From: CAZJRB01 sp964547995
GTDB taxonomy: Bacteria; Planctomycetota; Planctomycetia; Pirellulales; Thermoguttaceae
Direction: 5' to 3'
Assembly: GCA_964547995.1 (NCBI GenBank)
Contig: CAZJRB010000005.1
Location: 1 to 64,000 of the forward strand
Length of the DNA: 64,000 bases
Shown here: in pieces, positions 59,668 to 64,000 of the stretch
Position numbering within the stretch: position 1 is the stretch's first letter
How the letters are laid out: each line of letters starts with the position of its first letter
The notes under the pieces: generated by a model
Told to the model about the DNA's origin: nothing
What the model saw: only the letters and a program-made list of their open reading frames with translations
The model's database searches: none
Translations under genes and position numbers: made by a program

Positions 59668-60351
59668 ATGGCCAACGTTGTTGACATAGACCGCGCCGCA
59701 GAACGCCTCGATGAAGCCTGGACCGCCGCCGATCTGGTCGAGCGGTTCGGGGCCATTCCGCTTTGGCGTATCCGGCAGGAACCGGCCCCCGGCACGGCGA
59801 CGGAAAACGATGTGATCGAAATCCACGATCGCGAGGACCGGCTCTGTGAACTGGTAGAAGGCGTTTTGGTGGAGAAAACAGTGGGAAGCTACGAATCATA
59901 TCTGGCGTTGTTGATTGGTCATTTTCTCACAGCCTACGTTCGCGAGCACAGGCTTGGAATCGTGCTTGGTGCGGACGGTATCATGCGGCTGATGCCTGGT
60001 CTGATACGGATTCCGGATGTCTCGTTCATTTCCTGGGAACGCCTGCCGAACAAGAAGGTCCCTCGCGATCCGGTCGCCGATCTGGCGCCCGACCTGGCGG
60101 TTGAAGTCATCAGCAAGAGCAACACGCCCAAGGAAATGGACCGCAAGCTGCACGAGTATTTCGAGGTGGGCGTCCGCCAGGTGTGGTACATCTACCCGAA
60201 GTCCCGCGAGGTTCACGTCTTCGGCGCCCCGGAAAAACCCGGCGTCCTGACCGAAGGACAAACGCTCGAAGGCGGAGATGTCTTGCCCGGCTTTCAACTC
60301 GAACTAAAAACACTCTTCGCCGAACCGGCCGAGGGGGACGCACGCCCATAA
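59668..60351 (+). CDS. Uma2-family (DUF820) putative endonuclease
   Basis: 227 aa. Uma2/DUF820 proteins have a PD-(D/E)XK restriction-nuclease fold. Seen here: RIPDVSFISWERLP (first acidic site), LAVEVISKSNTPKEMDRKL (ExK-like catalytic strand and helix) and VRQVWYIYPKSREVHVF. The family is very numerous in cyanobacteria and planctomycetes and often follows mobile DNA; its biological role is unclear. The start has GAGAGGAGG seven bases upstream. It is a lone gene between repeats. Confidence 0.85.
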   Translation: MANVVDIDRAAERLDEAWTAADLVERFGAIPLWRIRQEPAPGTATENDVIEIHDREDRLCELVEGVLVEKTVGSYESYLALLIGHFLTAYVREHRLGIVLGADGIMRLMPGLIRIPDVSFISWERLPNKKVPRDPVADLAPDLAVEVISKSNTPKEMDRKLHEYFEVGVRQVWYIYPKSREVHVFGAPEKPGVLTEGQTLEGGDVLPGFQLELKTLFAEPAEGDARP

Positions 60352-60419
60352 CTACGCGTGGAGCCGAGATCCACTCGCGTGCCGTTCGCTGCCCCGCCAC
60401 ACCAACGGCGGTGCCTTCC

Positions 60420-60583
60420 TATAAAGCCGCGACCGTTGGTCGCGACGGCGTCTGTGAGAGCATCACGCTCGCGTGAGTTACTCAACGAAACGGCACAAAT
60501 AACGGCGATCGTCTGCAAGCGTTGTTTTTGGGGGCATAACCGATCACTGGCGCAGGGCGCGACCGACGGTCGCGGCTTTATAT
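60420..60583. repeat. TAAAGCCGCGACCG inverted-repeat element, copy F
   Basis: Arms ATAAAGCCGCGACCGTTGGT and GACCGACGGTCGCGGCTTTAT flank ~120 bases without a gene. It lies 70 bp after the Uma2 gene. Confidence 0.75.
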
Positions 60584-60626
60584 AAGAAACGCTACACGCA
60601 TTGCGGTCGGGCCAACGGCACTGGAA

Positions 60627-60917
60627 TCAGTGCGAAGCACGTGCCCGGGAACGCCGTTTCGGCTTCGTCGTGCTCCAGTCTTTCGTGAGCGACTCGAAGA
60701 TCTCCGGTGACTCATAACGAATGACATGTTGATCTTCCTGCATGGGACCGATCAGACCGCGAAAGACGGGCAATCCGCGCAGGTGCAGATCGGTGCTGCA
60801 ATCGTCCACGCCGATCTGGGAGTGCCGCTTCTGAAGCGCATCCTGGCTGTCGTAGTCGCGAATACTGATCTGGCCGTCGCTGCCCCGGGTTACGACGCGA
60901 AACGTGTGTTTCTTCAT
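60627..60917 (-). CDS. Small hypothetical protein, 96 aa
   Basis: It begins MKKHTFRVVTRGSDGQISIR and has a two-strand start, then DYDSQDALQKRHSQIGV, a Gly-Pro turn (FRGLIGPMQED) and a basic tail ending RRSRARASH. The start at 60917 has GAGGAACC seven bases upstream; codons before it are not conserved-looking. I do not recognise the family. The basic tail suggests nucleic-acid contact, a guess. Confidence 0.6.
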   Translation of the reverse strand: MKKHTFRVVTRGSDGQISIRDYDSQDALQKRHSQIGVDDCSTDLHLRGLPVFRGLIGPMQEDQHVIRYESPEIFESLTKDWSTTKPKRRSRARASH

Positions 60918-61404
60918 GCAGGTTCCTCGGTCCTCTTCGGTCATGCTATATTGAAGCTATCGGTTCCCCCGGATACCTCGGGGGAAGCATTTTGTTGAGG
61001 GCCACACAGCGGTATCATTCCCAAGAACCCCTATTATCGAGCACCGCACCCGTCCTCGCTACGAACCTCTCCGTCAGCGGGTCCGAGAGGTTCGGTTGCA
61101 TCAATTGTGCCGACTAGATCCTCCGGGAGACGCGGAACACCTCCGGCACGCCCGTCCCAGGTTGGGGAGAGATTGCCTATTTTGCCAAGGAGGGCTGCGG
61201 GGTTGGGCTGCCCGGCCTCACCTTCCTCTTGCCAATTGGGGGCACGGGACCTACACTTAGGATCGGTCGAGAAACAATGGTCGTAGGACGGGTCTCCTGA
61301 CCCGTCTCCTTCCCTGACGAGTCGGGAGACCCGTCCTACAAATGCGGCAGTTATTTCTCGAACGGTGTTTAGCGGTTCGGCACGAACTTTGCTTCAGGGA
61401 GCCG
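60918..61404. other. Intergenic region with hairpin and repeat, no gene seen
   Basis: It contains the hairpin CCCCCG/CGGGGG followed by AAGCATT (60966-60991), which matches the one at 35421, and the inverted-repeat element at 61267. Confidence 0.5.
61267..61361. repeat. Inverted-repeat element with TCGAGAAA ends
   Basis: Ends TCGAGAAA and TTTCTCGA, inner arms GTAGGACGGGTCTCC and GGAGACCCGTCCTAC. Same plan as the MITE-like family but different ends. It lies 43 bp before the nucleoside hydrolase start. Confidence 0.7.
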
Positions 61405-62352
61405 ATGACCAGGAAGGTAATCCTCGACGTTGACCCGGGCATCGACGACGCAATGGCGTTGTGTATTGCGTTGTTCGACCCGAAGTTGGAGGTAGCGGCA
61501 GTTACCGCAACGGGCGGGAATTGCCCGCCTTCCCAGGCCACGCGGAACGTCCAGGCGATCATCGAGCAACTCGATCCGCCCCGCCTACCCCGGCTTGGGG
61601 CGGCTTCTATGCCGGACAACGGATTGCCGGTCGACGGGCGGCATTTGTACGGGGTTGACGGGCTCGGCGAGACCAACTTTCCCGTGGCCGAACGCCAGCG
61701 CATACACCCCTCCGAGAAGATCATTTGCGACGAAATCCGGGAAGCGCCGGAAGGGACGGTCACGATTGTCGCGCTGGGCCCCTTGACCAATATCGCCAGG
61801 GCGCTGGCACGCGACCCGGAGTTGGCCTCGATGGTCGGGCAGATCGTGATCACGGGTGGAGCGGTTTTGGGGCCGGGAAATATTACCCCCGTCGCCGAGT
61901 TCAACATCTACTGCGACCCGGCCTCGGCCCAGGCCGTCTTTCGGTCCCCGTCGACCAAGACGCTCGTCCCCTTGGACGTGACCAATCGCGTGGTTCTCAG
62001 CTACGATCTGTTCAATCAGCTTCCGGACGAAACAACTCGGGTAGGGCGGTTTCTTCACAAGGTGCTTCCGCCGGCGTTCCGCGGCTATCGCCAGCAGTTC
62101 GGCCTGGAAGGAATCCATGTACACGATACGGTTGCGCTGATGTCGGTCCTCCACCCGGAGTTGTTCGAGACCACCGAGATGGCCGGCGACGTCGAGACCA
62201 GCGGCGAGCTGACCTCCGGCATGACCGTCTTCGACCGCCGCGGGGTGCCGATTTGGCGGCACAATATCGACCTCGTCACCGATATGCGAACCGACGCGGT
62301 GGTTGATGCGATTGTCCGCGGGATTGAGAACGCGGCGGAAAAGGCGGTGTAG
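61405..62352 (+). CDS. Nucleoside hydrolase (inosine-uridine preferring type)
   Basis: 315 aa. The N-terminal calcium-binding signature is KVILDVDPGIDDAMAL. Other family parts are TNIARAL, ITGGAV, AEFNIYCDPASAQAVF (substrate and metal contacts) and VHDTVALMSVLHPEL with the Asp/His of the active site. It splits ribonucleosides into base and ribose for salvage. The start at 61405 fits the family N-terminus; the longer frame to 61342 runs into the repeat. Single gene; neighbours unrelated. Confidence 0.92.
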   Translation: MTRKVILDVDPGIDDAMALCIALFDPKLEVAAVTATGGNCPPSQATRNVQAIIEQLDPPRLPRLGAASMPDNGLPVDGRHLYGVDGLGETNFPVAERQRIHPSEKIICDEIREAPEGTVTIVALGPLTNIARALARDPELASMVGQIVITGGAVLGPGNITPVAEFNIYCDPASAQAVFRSPSTKTLVPLDVTNRVVLSYDLFNQLPDETTRVGRFLHKVLPPAFRGYRQQFGLEGIHVHDTVALMSVLHPELFETTEMAGDVETSGELTSGMTVFDRRGVPIWRHNIDLVTDMRTDAVVDAIVRGIENAAEKAV

Positions 62353-62408
62353 CGGTGTAAGGGCGAGAGGGAAGAAGGAAGAATATCGTCCCCGGGGCGG
62401 CAAAGCGC

Positions 62409-63587
62409 CTATTTCCGGAACTTGCTGCGATCGCCGACGGTCACCTCGATTGTCAACGTCTTGCGCTCTCGCCAGATCAACAGCGGGACCTTAACGCCGA
62501 CGCCGGTGAGGCTGACGAGGTTCACCAGGTGGGCATCATCCTCCACCTGGATGCTGTTGAACTCGAGAATCACGTCACCGACGCGGATGCCGGCGGCTTG
62601 GGCGGGCGATTTGCTCGTGATTCCGGTGATGCGGGCGCCCGTCGGGCAAGGCAGCCCGATCTCCGCCGCCACGGCCGATCCGAACGTGGAATCGAGGTTG
62701 ACGCCCAGGAATGCCCGGGTGACCTTGCCGTGTTCGATCAACTGGCGGCCGACAATCATGAACATGTTGATAGGGATGGCAAAACCGATTCCTTCGTTTC
62801 CGCCCGAGTTGCTGGCAATCGCCGTGTTGATGCCGATGACCTCGCCGCGGAGGTTGATCAGCGGTCCGCCGCTGTTGCCGGGGTTGATCGCGGCGTCGGT
62901 TTGCAGAAAATCCTGAAACCGCAGCGATTCATCGCCGAGCTCCAGATCGCGCCGGCCCTTTGCGCTGATGATGCCGTATGTGACCGAATGGCTCAAGCCG
63001 AACGGGCTTCCGACGGCCAGCACGAAATCGCCGATTTCCATCGTGTCGCTGTTGCCCACCTCCGCCGCCACCAGATCGGACGCCGCGACCGACATCACGG
63101 CGATATCCGTATCGGCGTCGGTCCAGACCTTCGTCGGATGGATCTGGCGCCCGTCGGCCAGCTTGAGCTTGATGCCCTTGGGCGTCGAATTGTCCACGAC
63201 GTGGCGGTTTGTCAGGACGTAGTGTTTTCCTTTCCAGAGGATGATCACGCCGGAGCCGGCCTCTTCCACCTCGCGTCGCGGATAGCCGCGGCCGGAGCGG
63301 GTGGGTACGTTGGCCTCGATATGGACGACGGTTGGGCCGATGAGTTTGGCCACGGTCTTGACCACCGCGGCCTGGGCCTCGAGCACGGTGGCGTGCTTTT
63401 GGAGCTTGCGGTATAGTTCGGCCCTTTCTTGCGCGGCGATGGGACCTCCCCGTCCGAGCGCCGCCTGGATTGCCTCCTGGCCTTGCGCGGGCGGCAAACC
63501 CGGAACGGCCGGCAGAAAAGCCAGCACCCAGCCGACCATAATCGCAGAAGTCGCAGCGGTTGATCGAAGGAAAGACAATCGGGGCAT
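62409..63587 (-). CDS. HtrA/DegP-like trypsin protease with PDZ domain
   Basis: 392 aa with a signal peptide (about 1-36, AQG-Q) and a helical spacer. The trypsin-like domain has the full triad: His129 in TNRHVVDN, Asp161 in DADTDIAVM, Ser239 in NPGNSGGPL. One PDZ domain follows (about 295-388, ITGITSKSPAQAAGIRVGDVIL). It has a single PDZ like DegS/HhoB rather than DegP. It acts in the periplasm on misfolded or signalling substrates. Convergent with the nucleoside hydrolase (56-bp gap). Confidence 0.93.
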   Translation of the reverse strand: MPRLSFLRSTAATSAIMVGWVLAFLPAVPGLPPAQGQEAIQAALGRGGPIAAQERAELYRKLQKHATVLEAQAAVVKTVAKLIGPTVVHIEANVPTRSGRGYPRREVEEAGSGVIILWKGKHYVLTNRHVVDNSTPKGIKLKLADGRQIHPTKVWTDADTDIAVMSVAASDLVAAEVGNSDTMEIGDFVLAVGSPFGLSHSVTYGIISAKGRRDLELGDESLRFQDFLQTDAAINPGNSGGPLINLRGEVIGINTAIASNSGGNEGIGFAIPINMFMIVGRQLIEHGKVTRAFLGVNLDSTFGSAVAAEIGLPCPTGARITGITSKSPAQAAGIRVGDVILEFNSIQVEDDAHLVNLVSLTGVGVKVPLLIWRERKTLTIEVTVGDRSKFRK

Positions 63588-63699
63588 GGGTTGCCTCCTG
63601 GTGAGTCGCTTCTGCCCTGTCGAGCCGTGGTCGCCTGTCCCATTGCACCGCCGGCAAAATCTACGCGTAATCCAAGTCTACTCGCGCCGGCGGCAAAAA

Positions 63700-64000
63700 T
63701 CAAGAAACGTCGAGTTCGATATCACTAATTGACAGATCGGTATCGGTGGCGGGCACATCCAGCAGGCGACTCCAGTCGACGTCGGCGGGTGACGAAACCC
63801 CCTGGCGCTCGGCCTCGCGCTGACACTTGATGCAGTACGTCGCATACGGCAAGGCATTCAACCTCGCGACGGGGATATTCGTCCCACAACCCTCGCATAT
63901 TCCGTAGTGCCCGTCGCGCATTCGTTCCAAGGCGTACTCGATTCGCTCGAGTTCGCGGCTTTCGACCTCGGCCAACTGGTAGCTGATCTCGCCTTGGGCT
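63700..64000 (-). CDS. DksA/TraR-type zinc-finger protein, cut by window edge
   Basis: The frame continues beyond the window on its 5' side (QGEISYQLAEVESREL is still in frame upstream of a possible TTG). Visible parts are the coiled-coil helix ending ERIEYALERMRDGHYG and the C4 zinc finger CEGCG...CIKCQ, then an acidic tail ending DLSISDIELDVS. DksA/TraR proteins bind RNA polymerase through the secondary channel, or are small relatives of unknown target. The N-terminal half cannot be judged here. Confidence 0.8.
   Translation of the reverse strand, partial: AQGEISYQLAEVESRELERIEYALERMRDGHYGICEGCGTNIPVARLNALPYATYCIKCQREAERQGVSSPADVDWSRLLDVPATDTDLSISDIELDVS

Overview
The window is high-GC bacterial DNA and reads as a planctomycete chromosome (Planctomycetota, probably Pirellulales-like). 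The evidence is two DUF1559 proteins with pilin-type N-termini, a PEP-CTERM LamG protein, a giant HzsA-like/SUMF1 cytochrome, a Pro/Lys-rich LamG giant, zinc-ribbon membrane proteins, a TolB-like propeller fused to a squalene-cyclase-like toroid, and very many palindromic repeats between genes. The assignment comes from gene families, not from a search.

Layout. 1-2.7 kb is an accessory patch: an ankyrin fragment, a dense field of REP-like palindromes, and a REP-associated tyrosine transposase (RAYT) inside paired inverted repeats, with an internally deleted, non-autonomous copy beside it. 2.7-16.7 kb (+ strand) holds exported and carbohydrate-linked genes: a PL14-like jelly-roll protein, an outer-membrane beta-barrel, a 1206-aa LamG/lectin-like giant, a glycine-zipper mini-protein, a RhaT-like sugar transporter overlapping a PhoD-like phosphatase, a TIGR03032-type protein with a histone-like tail, and a GH95 alpha-L-fucosidase. 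17.7-26.6 kb (- strand) is a four-gene envelope operon: giant TPR protein, ExbB/TolQ, ExbD/TolR, and a 1310-aa TolB-like propeller / membrane / toroid fusion. It looks like a rearranged Tol-like machine and is the most interesting locus here.

26.7-38 kb holds a zinc-ribbon membrane protein, a D-2-hydroxyacid dehydrogenase, rsmA, riboflavin synthase, a hicBA toxin-antitoxin pair whose 59-aa toxin has a GTG start, enolase, and a TonB / TonB-dependent receptor / TrmO-like cluster. An integrase remnant then abuts tRNA-Lys(UUU). 38.7-46.4 kb (- strand) has an agarase-type glycoside hydrolase, a DUF2007 protein, two moeA genes (one fused to a periplasmic-binding-protein-like domain) and the PEP-CTERM protein. 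46.8-53.6 kb (+) has two tandem divergent Hsp70s (one with a C-terminal membrane anchor) and the two DUF1559 genes. 54.5-64 kb has the 1630-aa multidomain cytochrome, a Uma2-type nuclease, a small hypothetical, a nucleoside hydrolase, an HtrA-like protease, and a DksA/TraR-type zinc-finger protein cut by the window edge.

A second theme is repeats. At least five families of short inverted-repeat elements lie in the gaps. Several share a GTACGA..GGCC..TCGTAC palindromic core between short terminal inverted repeats (MITE-like). Several end exactly on stop codons of neighbouring genes, one lies inside a coding sequence, and some lie between a promoter and its gene.
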